The notes beneath the pieces are model-generated. The model did not search any database and had not been told where the DNA came from. It was given only the letters and a program-made list of their open reading frames with translations. Shown here piece after piece: positions 9,428 to 18,161 of a DNA stretch of 64,000 nucleotides. Origin of the DNA: an uncultured Thermoguttaceae bacterium (GTDB lineage: Bacteria; Planctomycetota; Planctomycetia; Pirellulales; Thermoguttaceae); NCBI GenBank assembly GCA_938042245.1, contig CALIRO010000002.1:1-64000 (forward strand), given 5' to 3'. Position 1 is the stretch's first letter. Each line of letters opens with the position of its first letter. A program made the position numbers and the translations under genes.

Positions 9428-11536
9428 TCACAGGGGCGGACAATCTACAAAGTCATCGGTTCCTCGGATAAGCGGGGCAGGAGCACCATGAGGGCTGGTA
9501 GGTTGGGGGGAGGGCCGTCGGCGTCTGGATGGGCTTTGTGGGGAGGCACCTTGGGGTGGCTTGGCTGGGATGAGGCAGTCGGGGCCCTGGCCGATCAGGT
9601 CCTCTCGGCCTGCCTCCAGAAGGGCTGCGCGGACATCAAAATAGTTTTCTGGCTTCCAGTACTGCAGGAGGGCCCGTTGGAGGCGTCGTTGCCGGCCGCT
9701 GCGTGGTACATCCACGACCTGGCCTGTCAGGGGATCCAAACCCGTCCAATACATACAGGTGGACAAAGTACCAGGTGTTGGCAAAAAATCTTGCACCTGT
9801 TGGGGCCGAAGCCCATGCCGTTTCAGATAGCAGGCCAACTGAATCATGCTTGCCAGATTGGAGCCGGGATGCCCAGCGATAAAATACGGCACCAGATACT
9901 GCTGCCGTCCCGCCTGGTGGGAGGCCCGCTCAAAGAGCCGACCAAACTCCTCGAACTCTTCAATGGGGGGCTTTCTCATCAACCCGAGCACCTTCGGATC
10001 GGTATGCTCGGGTGCTACTTTCAGATGGCCCCCAACATGATGGCGGGCAAGTTCCTCCACATATTCCGGGCAGCGTCGGGCCAAGTCCATCCGTACACCG
10101 GAAGCAATCAGCACCCGACGAACGCCCTCAACTCGGCGCAGCCGGCGCAGGAGTTTCAAAAGCGGCTGATGATCGGCAGAAAACAGCGGGCAGATGGTGG
10201 GCCAAAGGCAACTGAGTCGGCGGCAGCGGGCTTGCAGGTCCGGCCTGGTACAATTCATCCGATAGACATTTGCCGTCGGCCCGCCCAGATCGCTAATCAG
10301 GCCGGAAAAGTTCGGCAACCGAGCTACCCGACGCACTTCCGCCAGAATGGAGCGTTCGGATCGGCATTGGACGATCCGGCCTTCATGCAAGGTCAACGAG
10401 CAGAAACTACAGCCGCCCGGACAACCTCGGACTATCTGAACTGATGTTTCTACTACCTGGAGGGCCGGGATCGGCTCCTGGTAGTTCGGATGCGCCCGGC
10501 GAGTGAACGGAAGGCTATAAATCCAGTCCATCTCCGCTTCCGAAAGCGGCGCCGGCGGAGGATTGACCACCACGGCCTCCGGCCCATGATACTGCACCAA
10601 TCGGCGGCCGCTATAAGGATTGGCCTCCCGATAGGCCAACAGGGTCATCCGCGCAAAGGCCTCCTTGCTGGCCGATACCTCTTCATAACTGGGCAGAACT
10701 AAGGTTTCCACAGGCTTGGGGGGTAAAAGGGGACTTTCCGGTTGGGGAAATCCTTCTCCGCTCCGGCCGCCTCGGTTGGCTTGGGCTGCCTCTAGCGCCT
10801 GGGGAGAGGGGCTGGTTTGTTGCCGAAGCTCAGCCGTCAGCGCACGGGCCTCTCGGACCAGTCCTTCCGGCAATGGCTCTTTGGCCCCAAGCCGATACGC
10901 CACCCCCCGCAAATCCCGAAGATTTTTCACCCCTTCGCCGGCGGCCAAGCGACGCACGATTTCCACAAGCACCCGTTCGCCCATGCCATAGACCACCAGA
11001 TCCGGCTTGGCGTCCATGAGGATGGACCGTCGGACTTTATCGCTCCAATAGTCGTAGTGGGCTAGACGGCGCAGACTGGCTTCGATGCCACCAGCAATGA
11101 CCGGTACGCCGGGATAGGCTTCCCGTGCCCGCTGGCAGTAGGCCAAGGTCGTCCGATCCGGACGAAGCCCCATGCGGCCGCCAGGACTGTACGCATCTTT
11201 ATTCCTCCGCTTCCGATTGGCCGTATAGTGGTTGACCATCGAATCCATATTGCCGGCGCTAATAGCAAAACAGAGCCTGGGCCGACCAAACTGCCGCCAC
11301 GGCTGGCAGGATCGCCAATCAGGCTGACTCAGGATAGCCACTCGGAAGCCGGCCGCCTCCAAACATCGGCCCAAAATCGCCATCGCAAAACTCGGATGAT
11401 CCACATACGCATCGCCGGTAACAAATACCACATCCACCGCCTCCCAGCCGCGACGGCGAACCTCTTCGGGCGTCATGGGCAAAAAATCTTCCCTTCCAGC
11501 GTGCTGGGCCATTCTGGAAAAACTTTCTTCCAACAC
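9428..11536 (-). CDS. YgiQ-family radical SAM protein
   Basis: A 702-residue protein resembling YgiQ (UPF0313). The N-terminal motif VTGDAYVDHPSFAMAILGR and the radical SAM cluster motif CPGGCSFC at about residues 371-378 are both present, along with the later APEHTDPKVL and QDFLPTPGT segments typical of the family. It binds a [4Fe-4S] cluster and S-adenosylmethionine; the substrate is unknown. The C-terminal 50 residues are Pro/Arg/Ser-rich and probably disordered. The start is uncertain: GTG 11536 is listed, but ATG 11512 eight codons later is equally plausible because neither has a strong ribosome binding site. It runs in the same direction as gatA, about 100 bp downstream of it. Confidence 0.85.
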   Translation of the reverse strand: MLEESFSRMAQHAGREDFLPMTPEEVRRRGWEAVDVVFVTGDAYVDHPSFAMAILGRCLEAAGFRVAILSQPDWRSCQPWRQFGRPRLCFAISAGNMDSMVNHYTANRKRRNKDAYSPGGRMGLRPDRTTLAYCQRAREAYPGVPVIAGGIEASLRRLAHYDYWSDKVRRSILMDAKPDLVVYGMGERVLVEIVRRLAAGEGVKNLRDLRGVAYRLGAKEPLPEGLVREARALTAELRQQTSPSPQALEAAQANRGGRSGEGFPQPESPLLPPKPVETLVLPSYEEVSASKEAFARMTLLAYREANPYSGRRLVQYHGPEAVVVNPPPAPLSEAEMDWIYSLPFTRRAHPNYQEPIPALQVVETSVQIVRGCPGGCSFCSLTLHEGRIVQCRSERSILAEVRRVARLPNFSGLISDLGGPTANVYRMNCTRPDLQARCRRLSCLWPTICPLFSADHQPLLKLLRRLRRVEGVRRVLIASGVRMDLARRCPEYVEELARHHVGGHLKVAPEHTDPKVLGLMRKPPIEEFEEFGRLFERASHQAGRQQYLVPYFIAGHPGSNLASMIQLACYLKRHGLRPQQVQDFLPTPGTLSTCMYWTGLDPLTGQVVDVPRSGRQRRLQRALLQYWKPENYFDVRAALLEAGREDLIGQGPDCLIPAKPPQGASPQSPSRRRRPSPQPTSPHGAPAPLIRGTDDFVDCPPL

Positions 11537-11635
11537 GTTATGGGCAAAGGAGACAAACAGACAAACGGGCCCCCCACCCCGTCCGGAAAGCCATCCGGCC
11601 CCTTCCTTCTATTCTATGCCCAATAAGCCGACAGG

Positions 11636-13201
11636 CTATGTGCCAGAAACAACCAGCTCTTCCAGGGGCGGACGATGCCGATGCCACTGGGTCGCCTGCT
11701 GGAACATGGCGGCGGCGCGCAGAAGCCGCTCTTCCTCAAACGGCGGCGCTTGCAGATGTAGCCCAATCGGAAGCCCCTGGCGAGAAAATCCACACGGAAT
11801 AGAAATCCCACAAATCCCTGCCAAATTGGTTACTACCGTGTACAGATCAAATAGATACATCGCCAGCGGATCGTGGATCTTTTCGCCCAGCCGAAATGCC
11901 GGCGCCGGCGTGACCGGCCCTAAAATAATATCCACCTGTTGAAATGCCTGGTCGAAATCCTGCCGAATCAGACGCCGTACCTTCAACGCCTTCAGATAAT
12001 AGGCCTCATAGTATCCGGCGCTAAGGGCATAGGTGCCCAGCATAATGCGGCGTTTTACCTCGGGACCGAAGCCTTCCGAGCGGGTTTGCCGGAACATCCG
12101 GACCAACGGGCTGTCGAGCTCCTCCAAAGCAGCCTGGTTGCCTGCCCGGCGCAACGCGGCCTGCTCCGCCTCCAATTGGGCCCTCATCGCCTGCTCCGGC
12201 GTCCGATAGCCAAAATGCACCCCATCATACCGAGCCAAATTGCTCGAAGCCTCCGAAGGAGCAATGATGTAATAGGCGGCTACCGCATATTTGCTGTGAG
12301 GCAAGTGGACCTCCCGAACGGTGGCCCCTAGGGACCTATAGAGCTTTACCGCCTCTTGAACCGCCTGGGCTACCTCGGCATCCAACCCCTCGGTGTAATG
12401 TTCCGGCACGATCCCGATACGTAGGTCCGGAAGTTTTTGGCCAACGGTTTTGGAATACGGGGGTACCGGGGTGGGCACCGAGGTGGAATCTTTCGGATCA
12501 TGGCCGGCCAGCACTTCCAAGAGCAAGGCAGCATCTTCGACCGAGCGGGCCAGGGGACCAATTTGGTCCAAACTGGAGGCGAAAGCCACCAGGCCGTACC
12601 GGCTCACCCTACCATAGGTGGGTTTTAGCCCCACCACACCGCATAGTGCAGCCGGTTGTCGGATAGAGCCGCCCGTATCCGTACCCACTGCAAGGGGGGT
12701 CATGCGAGCGGCCACACAAGCCGCCGATCCCCCACTAGAGCCGCCAGGAATCCGCTCTAAATCCCAAGGATTTCGGGTCTTCTGAAAGGCGGAGGTTTCG
12801 GTCGATCCGCCCATGGCAAACTCGTCCATGTTGGTTCGGCCCAGCAGGATGGCATCGGCCGATTTAAGCCGCTGAATCACTGTAGCATCATAAGGGGGCC
12901 GAAAATCGGCCAACATCCTGGAGCCACAGGTGGTCGGGACTCCCTGAGTACAGAGGTTGTCTTTGATGGCTACGGGAATACCGGCCAATGAGCCCAAAGG
13001 CTCCCCAGCCTGCCGACGCCGATCGATTTGGGCGGCCTGGGCCAATGCCTCCTCGGCGTCCACCTGCAAAAAGGCCCCAATGTGGCTGTCGTATCGGCGG
13101 ATCTGCTCCAAACACGCTTCCACTAATTCCACAGCCCGCAATTGGCCTGTGCGGAACCGTTCCAGCAGGTCGGTAGCGGTTAGCTCTACAAGATCACTCA
13201 T
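11636..13201 (-). CDS. gatA: Asp-tRNA(Asn)/Glu-tRNA(Gln) amidotransferase subunit A
   Basis: A 521-residue amidase-signature enzyme that releases ammonia from glutamine for transamidation of mischarged Glu-tRNA(Gln) or Asp-tRNA(Asn) in the GatCAB complex. The Ser-cisSer-Lys triad is visible: Lys80 (PVAIKDN), Ser155 (PGGSSGGSA) and Ser179 (GTDTGGSIRQPA). The length is slightly above the usual 485 residues. ATG 13201 has a G-rich stretch just upstream. GatC is encoded 186 bp upstream in the same direction, a common pairing; gatB is not in the window. Confidence 0.95.
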   Translation of the reverse strand: MSDLVELTATDLLERFRTGQLRAVELVEACLEQIRRYDSHIGAFLQVDAEEALAQAAQIDRRRQAGEPLGSLAGIPVAIKDNLCTQGVPTTCGSRMLADFRPPYDATVIQRLKSADAILLGRTNMDEFAMGGSTETSAFQKTRNPWDLERIPGGSSGGSAACVAARMTPLAVGTDTGGSIRQPAALCGVVGLKPTYGRVSRYGLVAFASSLDQIGPLARSVEDAALLLEVLAGHDPKDSTSVPTPVPPYSKTVGQKLPDLRIGIVPEHYTEGLDAEVAQAVQEAVKLYRSLGATVREVHLPHSKYAVAAYYIIAPSEASSNLARYDGVHFGYRTPEQAMRAQLEAEQAALRRAGNQAALEELDSPLVRMFRQTRSEGFGPEVKRRIMLGTYALSAGYYEAYYLKALKVRRLIRQDFDQAFQQVDIILGPVTPAPAFRLGEKIHDPLAMYLFDLYTVVTNLAGICGISIPCGFSRQGLPIGLHLQAPPFEEERLLRAAAMFQQATQWHRHRPPLEELVVSGT

Positions 13202-13387
13202 GTTGTACCCCCAAAAAGGCCCTCAGAGCCCACCCGCTCCACCAACTATTCCTCTAGGAGCAGCAAGGATGGTATTGGAGAGAGTTCTGGATGCCTTGGA
13301 GGATGGTGAAAGATAGGTTGGCAAAGAGGCAGGGCAGACGGCCGTTCGACTAGCATTTGCGAGACAGCGGCTAGCACACCAGAGGGG

Positions 13388-13681
13388 TTATATCTCCCCA
13401 AGAACGGCTGGGACACGATAACATTCTTCGTCCCGGTGGGGGGCATTGGCTAGGGCCGCCTCCTGAGGCAAACTCGGTTCTACCCGATCTTCCCGAAACA
13501 CATTGGCCATTTCCACGGCATGGGCCATCGGCTCTACCCCGTCCGTATTCACCTCTCTGAGCAGGGCCATGTAGTCCAAAATTTGCCCCAATTGGGTGGT
13601 CATTAATTCCACTTCTTGGGGAGTAAGAAGTAATCGGGCCAAAAGGGCCACCTTTTGGACTTCTTCTTGGGAAAGGGCCAT
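13388..13681 (-). CDS. gatC: Amidotransferase subunit C
   Basis: A 97-residue GatC, the small subunit that wraps around GatA and stabilises the GatCAB complex. The pattern is typical: VQKVALLARLLLTPQEVE near the start, QILDYMALLREVNTDGVEPM in the middle and a FREDRVEPSLPQEAALANAP segment. ATG 13681 is preceded by AAGGAG with 9-base spacing. It lies between rpmB and gatA, all leftward, so the three may share a transcript. Confidence 0.93.
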   Translation of the reverse strand: MALSQEEVQKVALLARLLLTPQEVELMTTQLGQILDYMALLREVNTDGVEPMAHAVEMANVFREDRVEPSLPQEAALANAPHRDEECYRVPAVLGEI

Positions 13682-13791
13682 GAAGGCGTGCTCCTTGGGG
13701 GAATGGAAACCCCTCTATAGCTGTATTTTGCCTACTGTATCGGTTGGCCAGAATAGCCAGCAGATGGACAAAACCCAGCAAAACGAGAGGG

Positions 13792-14166
13792 TTACCCCTG
13801 CTTTTTCTTTCCTTTAGGCTTCTGGGCAGTTTTTGCTCCTGATTCGGACCGAGTTTTTTCCGACGGCTCGGTACCAGATGGCCCAGCAACAGATGGTCCC
13901 GTGTCCAAGGGGGGTAACTTGAACGGGGCAGCCCGAATGATCCGAGTTACCGCCCCGCTTCGGAGGCATTGGGCGCAGATACGAATCCGTTTATGGGTCC
14001 CATTGGCAGTGGTGATCCGGACCCGTTGCAAGTTGGGCCGAAATTGCCGGGGCGAAATCCCGGTAATCTTCTTGCCCACCCCACCGAGGTATTTGGCCTT
14101 ACCCCGAGTGGTGATCTGATTGCCCATCACGGCCTTTTTGCCACAAATTTCACACTCTCTGGCCAT
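13792..14166 (-). CDS. rpmB: 50S ribosomal protein bL28 with C-terminal extension
   Basis: A 124-residue bL28. The conserved part is residues 1-80: RECEICGKKAVMGN at the start, SPRQFRPNLQRVRI in the middle and RICAQCLRSGAVTR at the end. The two CxxC pairs form the zinc-ribbon version of bL28. The last 45 residues (Pro/Ser/Lys-rich, ending KPKGKKKQG) go beyond the usual 60-80 residue protein and are probably a disordered rRNA-contacting tail. It is the first of three leftward translation genes. Confidence 0.93.
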   Translation of the reverse strand: MARECEICGKKAVMGNQITTRGKAKYLGGVGKKITGISPRQFRPNLQRVRITTANGTHKRIRICAQCLRSGAVTRIIRAAPFKLPPLDTGPSVAGPSGTEPSEKTRSESGAKTAQKPKGKKKQG

Positions 14167-14876
14167 TGGGTGGACTTTCTGTTTAAAAACCCTTGCTTAC
14201 CAAAAAGCCTTTGTAATACCTGGGTAAAAATATAAGTATGCACTCCAACTGGCCCGAAGACAAGAGAGAGAAGGAATTTTTCTGGGGTTAACGGCTTGCC
14301 CGCTAGCAGCCCTCCGAGGGGAGTGGGAGGAGCTGGCAGGTGGAAGATTCGGAAACTAGTTATAACTTCTTTTGAAAAAATCAGTTAAGAAAATAGCCCA
14401 TCCAGACTCTTCTCCCGTCCGATCTGGGCAACCGGAGGAGTTTTTGGGAAAGGTGTTGTCGGTCTTGGAGGTTGGACTGCTCAAACCAGCGGAAGGAAAC
14501 CTCTACCGGAGCAAAGACTGTCTCTGGCGGGGCTGGCACAAGGAATGGACTTCGGATAGTATAATTCTCCAAAAGCCCTTTCCTCCGCGGTTAGCTGGAT
14601 GCCTTCCTCCGGCAAATGGGATAAAGTGGGAACAGCGCAGCGGAGGGAAAAGGAGGCTTTCAGCAGGCTGGTTTTTTTGGGCTCTGCCGCGCCAAGCTGC
14701 GGTCCAGGTTTATTTCCCGCGCAAACGGGAAAGCAGAAAAGCCTACCAATGCAGAACAGGCTGCCTGGTTTCGGGGGCGGTCGGAGTACGGCATTCGGCT
14801 GTTTCGTGCCTTCGCCTGAAGTGTTCCATTAAAGTTTCAGCTGGGAGTTTTCTTAGCACCATTGGGGAGATAAGTG
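14167..14876. other. Long divergent spacer upstream of rpmB and the corrinoid gene
   Basis: This 710 bp divergent region should carry promoters for both directions. A TATAAT lies at 14560-14565 on the + strand, but no good -35 box sits at the right distance. I searched for a cobalamin riboswitch because the downstream product binds B12 and did not recognise the B12-box pattern. A rightward open frame at 14372-14902 shows no protein-like pattern and overlaps the next gene, so I do not call it. The part 14690-14830 shows weak scattered similarity to repeat family B. Confidence 0.5.
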
Positions 14877-15521
14877 ATGGCCAAGCCAGAAGATTTGTAT
14901 GAAGCGATTTTGACTGGTAATGCCAAGGTAGCCGAGGAGGCGGCCAAGGCGGCGATGGATGCCAATCTGGATCCCAATGAGCTATTGGCCAAGTACATGA
15001 TCCCGGCCATGGATGAGGTGGGTCGACGCTTTGAGTGCAATGAGTATTTTGTGCCGGAGCTATTGATTGCTGCCCGGGCCATGAAAAAAGCCTTGGAGGT
15101 ATTGACGCCGAGGCTGGCCGCTTCCGGGGCTAAGAAGGCAGGCCGGGTGGTCATTGGCACTGTGCAGGGCGACTTGCACGACATTGGCAAAAACTTGGTG
15201 GCCTCGATGCTGGAAGGCGGCGGGTTTGAGGTTACGGATCTGGGCATTGATGTGCCGCCGGAACGGTTCGTGGAAGCCGCCCGCGAAAAAGGCGACGGCG
15301 CCATCGTGGCCATGTCCGCTCTGCTCACTACGACGATGACCATGATGCCCAAAGTGATCCAGGCCTTGGAGCAGGCCGGCCTTCGCTCGAAGGTTAAAGT
15401 CATCGTGGGCGGCGCCCCGGTTACTCAGCAATATGCGGACCAGATTGGCGCCGACGGTTACAGCGACAACGCCAGCGGGGCGGTGGCTCTGGCCCGGCGT
15501 CTTGTCGGCGTGCAAGCTTAG
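14877..15521 (+). CDS. Corrinoid (B12-binding) methyl-carrier protein
   Basis: A 214-residue protein of the MtaC/MttC/MtmC corrinoid family, which carries a methyl group on cobalamin between two methyltransferases. The N-terminal helical cap (about residues 1-85) is followed by a Rossmann-like B12 domain with the base-off motif GDLHDIGKN, where His101 is the predicted lower cobalt ligand. The SALLTTTM and GGAPVT segments complete the nucleotide-loop pocket. ATG 14877 follows GGGGAG at a good distance; a GTG one codon upstream is the alternative. The pterin-dependent methyltransferase lies 153 bp downstream in the same direction. Confidence 0.92.
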   Translation: MAKPEDLYEAILTGNAKVAEEAAKAAMDANLDPNELLAKYMIPAMDEVGRRFECNEYFVPELLIAARAMKKALEVLTPRLAASGAKKAGRVVIGTVQGDLHDIGKNLVASMLEGGGFEVTDLGIDVPPERFVEAAREKGDGAIVAMSALLTTTMTMMPKVIQALEQAGLRSKVKVIVGGAPVTQQYADQIGADGYSDNASGAVALARRLVGVQA

Positions 15522-15674
15522 AGCGTCTTTTCTGCCCTCTATGCTCTTGGACCATCGTCTTGCCCCGGCTGTGTTTCTCCGGGTGCAAAGAGGATTATCC
15601 CGTCCGCCCGGAGAGGCAGCTAGCTGGGGCCGGACCCCTGGTGTGGTTTTGAGCCTGGCAAAGAGGAGTGCTCG

Positions 15675-16547
15675 ATGCCGATTGCCAATTTGATCCTTAT
15701 TGGCGAGTCGATCAACGATTCGGTTCCCGCTACCCATGAACTTTTTGAGACCGGCGATTGGGAGGGTATTTTGGAGCTTGCCCGGATGCAAGACGCCGCC
15801 GGGGCCGCCTATATTGATGTCAATGTCGGGATGCGCCCGCCCGAGTTTATGGCCGAGGCCGTCCGCCGCATCCAGCAGGTTACCCGAAAACCGCTGGCCA
15901 TTGATACACCTGATCTGGAGCTAGCCCGTGCGGGCTTACAAGCCTATGAGCCGGACAAAGCGGACGGCTATTGGCCGATCCTCAACTCTATTTCGCCCCT
16001 CCGGATCAGCATGTTCGATCTGTGGGCGATCCAGCCGTTTCGGCCCATTTTGCTCATCTCGGAACATAGTGTGGATGGCCGGGCCCAGCCGTGTCGAACC
16101 GCCCAACAAACCTATCAGGCGGCCCAGTTTTTGCTGCGGGAAGCCCTTCGGCGTTGCCCGGGGCTAGAAAAAAAGGACTGCATATTCGATCCGGGCATTA
16201 CCCCGATCGGTTCCGACGCCGAGGGAAACTTAGTGCGGTTGATCCAGGCCATGGAAATGATCCACCAAGATCCTGAATTTGCCGGAGTGCATTTTTCGGT
16301 CGGCTTAAGCAATTTGACGGTCATGTTGCCGTCTCGCCGGCGGGATGGAACGCCTGTCAAAAGTGCCCTGGAAAGCGCTTTTCTGACCAAAGCGATGCCG
16401 CTGGGCTTAGATATGATTGTTGGCTCGGTCAAGCGGCGGTATGAACTTTTGCCCCCAGACCACCCCGCCATGCAATGCCTGGAAGATTGCCTGCGCCAAC
16501 CCGGCTTTGAGGCGATTCTGCGCGTCCGGCAATTTTATATGGAATAA
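15675..16547 (+). CDS. Pterin-binding methyltransferase (methyl-THF:corrinoid type)
   Basis: A 290-residue TIM-barrel protein of the dihydropteroate-synthase-like fold used by AcsE/MeTr, MtgA and the MetH pterin domain. The start (LILIGESIND) and YIDVNVG match the pterin pocket, and LAIDTPDLEL, FDPGITPIGSD and HFSVGLSNLT match later barrel strands. It probably moves a methyl group between tetrahydrofolate and the neighbouring corrinoid protein; the direction cannot be told from sequence. A GAGGAG lies 8-9 bases before ATG 15675. Folate biosynthesis (FolP) is less likely, given the adjacent corrinoid gene and the GESIN start. Confidence 0.88.
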   Translation: MPIANLILIGESINDSVPATHELFETGDWEGILELARMQDAAGAAYIDVNVGMRPPEFMAEAVRRIQQVTRKPLAIDTPDLELARAGLQAYEPDKADGYWPILNSISPLRISMFDLWAIQPFRPILLISEHSVDGRAQPCRTAQQTYQAAQFLLREALRRCPGLEKKDCIFDPGITPIGSDAEGNLVRLIQAMEMIHQDPEFAGVHFSVGLSNLTVMLPSRRRDGTPVKSALESAFLTKAMPLGLDMIVGSVKRRYELLPPDHPAMQCLEDCLRQPGFEAILRVRQFYME

Positions 16548-16573
16548 AGAAACACTATGGAATAAAGAAACAC
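16538..16573 (+). repeat. 18 bp tandem duplication across a stop codon
   Basis: TATGGAATAAAGAAACAC occurs twice with no gap, at 16538-16555 and 16556-16573. The first copy contains the last codons and the TAA of the methyltransferase gene, so the second repeats the end of the gene outside it. This is a recent slippage-type duplication. Confidence 0.9.
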
Positions 16574-16799
16574 TTCGGCTCGACTGTTGCCATTTTTCAC
16601 AACTCCTTTTGTTTCCAGTAGTTACGCAGAAAACCCGATTTGTTCATGTCATTTCGTAACTCCTTTATTTCCAACGGGTTAGGATAATCCCTGTGCGGCG
16701 CGGCCGGAAAATTGGCAAAAGTCGAGTTCAGCCGCGTGCTACCTACCAGGTGGGTGGGGTTCACCGAGGCGATCTGGGAGCGGGCTTCGCAAGGGGGTG

Positions 16800-18005
16800 T
16801 CAGAGGTTTTGCGTTGGCCCCCCAGGATGACGGATGTCATGGCCCGAAGGGGGTGGGTTGTCAGAGGTTTTGGGTTTGCCCACGGGAGGCTGAGGTTCCA
16901 AAGTCGGTTTGCTCTGAGCCGGCGGGGCGACAGCCGGTCGGGGAATATCCAGAATCCGGCCGGTAGCAGTGAATTGATGTACGCGCATTCGGCTTCGCCA
17001 AGGCCGAAGGCTGATCTGCCCGATCGGCCCCCCATCGGTCAGCATCGAATACACCGGCTGCCCATCCACCAAAAAACGCATATGCTTTTCTTTGCGGATG
17101 ATTTCCAGGTGAAACCGTTGACCTTCTCGGATGTGCCGGTCGGTGGGGTCCAAGACTTGCTGGCCGCCGGGAAAGATCGGCCCTTCGACAAAGAGCCGAT
17201 CGTTGCCGCTGGAAAAGCCGAAAAGGTTGGCCTCGCCCAACACCACCGAAGCCCCGCTCCGCTCTAGATGAAAAATGCTCAGCTCGAGCTTCATATGGAA
17301 ATCGCCCGATCCGATGGCCCGGACCGTTCGGAGCAGGTTGCCCGGCCCACTGCCTTCCAGGTAGCCGTCGCCTTCGACCCATTTCTGACCGACCGCCTCG
17401 ACCAACTCCGGTTTGCCGTCGGCCACAAAGACGACCTCCTCAGGCTGATGTTCCGGTTTTTCTGGCGGCGTTTTCTCTCCGTCGAGCGGACCCTCTGGCG
17501 GATTCTTTGCCGCCTCCGGTTGATCTTTCCGATGGGCCGGTTGGACTTCCGGCGCCGGGGTCGGCGACGCCGTTTTTGGGGCCTGTCGGTCTGGTTGGTC
17601 GGGAGGAGGCTGTTGGTCGGGGGGAGGCTGTTGGTCTGCAGGGGCTTGGTGGTCTGGATGTGGCTGTTGGCCTGGGGGAAGTTTTTGGCCCGGATGAGGT
17701 GGTTGCTCAGCATTAGGTTCTTGGTCTGGATGAGGCTGTTGGAGTGGATCAGATGATTGGTCTGAATCAGGTTTTTGGCCCGGATGAGGCGGTTGGTTGG
17801 GAGGAGGCTGTTGGTCTGCAGGGGCTTGGTGATCTGGATGTGGCTGTTGGCCTGGGGGAAGTTTTTGGCCCGGATGAGGTTGTTGGTTGGGGGCCGAGGG
17901 GGCCGGTGGATCGGCTTTTGACGCCGTCTCCGCCGCCCATCCAGCCAGCCCCATATATCCCCATAAGATCAAAAGAATACCAAACAATCCCATCCGCTGG
18001 TTCAT
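16800..18005 (-). CDS. Secreted Pro/Gln-repeat protein with C-terminal LamG-like domain
   Basis: A 401-residue protein. Residues 5-24 form a signal peptide (LFGILLILWGYMGLAGWAAE). Residues about 35-150 are a low-complexity Pro/Gln/His/Asp region built from short units such as PHPGQKLPPGQQ and PHPDHQAPADQQPPP, the longer block occurring twice. Residues about 200-355 look like a concanavalin-type/DUF1080-like beta-sandwich (EGDGYLEGSGPGNLLRTV, FHMKLELSIFHLE, DGQPVYSML). It was probably surface-exposed, with a carbohydrate-binding head on a flexible stalk. ATG 18005 is preceded by GGGAAGG with 6-base spacing. The enzymatic or binding role is unknown. It lies just downstream of the GH36-like gene in the same direction. 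Confidence 0.75.
   Translation of the reverse strand: MNQRMGLFGILLILWGYMGLAGWAAETASKADPPAPSAPNQQPHPGQKLPPGQQPHPDHQAPADQQPPPNQPPHPGQKPDSDQSSDPLQQPHPDQEPNAEQPPHPGQKLPPGQQPHPDHQAPADQQPPPDQQPPPDQPDRQAPKTASPTPAPEVQPAHRKDQPEAAKNPPEGPLDGEKTPPEKPEHQPEEVVFVADGKPELVEAVGQKWVEGDGYLEGSGPGNLLRTVRAIGSGDFHMKLELSIFHLERSGASVVLGEANLFGFSSGNDRLFVEGPIFPGGQQVLDPTDRHIREGQRFHLEIIRKEKHMRFLVDGQPVYSMLTDGGPIGQISLRPWRSRMRVHQFTATGRILDIPRPAVAPPAQSKPTLEPQPPVGKPKTSDNPPPSGHDIRHPGGPTQNL
17622..17887 (-). repeat. Duplicated ~83 bp coding repeat
   Basis: The segment at about 17622-17704 recurs nearly unchanged at about 17805-17887 inside the Pro/Gln-rich gene (shared sequence GGAGGCTGTTGGTCTGCAGG on the + strand, then near-identity for about 80 bases). 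Smaller units such as the GGATGAGG motif recur between them. The high nucleotide identity implies recent duplication and possible length variation between strains. Confidence 0.85.
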
Positions 18006-18161
18006 CGATGCCTTCCCTTCTGTTGCCGAGAAAGAATCAGAACAAATCCGTTCGCCTTCTCCCCTTCCAACGCTTTTGGAACGACGGCCTACTATTGCCA
18101 GCTTATCAAAGCGGCGGCGGTGCATCTGTTGAGGCCTTGCAATCTTTTCAGAACCATGGGC

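Noticed and set aside
9377-10444. Rightward open frame of about 355 codons
   Set aside because: It lies antisense to the well-supported YgiQ-like radical SAM gene and has no protein pattern of its own.
14690-14830. Possible third copy of repeat family B
   Set aside because: Only scattered short matches (such as CATTCGGCTG and CTGAAGTGTTCC) in an inconsistent order; not alignable by eye.
14167-14876. Cobalamin riboswitch upstream of the corrinoid gene
   Set aside because: No B12-box or matching conserved core was found; only a weak TATAAT without a -35 partner.
14372-14902. Rightward 176-codon open frame before the corrinoid gene
   Set aside because: No ribosome binding site or recognisable motif, and its end overlaps the start of the well-supported corrinoid gene.
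17570-17920. Regular repeats that could suggest a CRISPR array
   Set aside because: Repeats are coding, of irregular length and without unique spacers; they encode a Pro/Gln-rich stalk.
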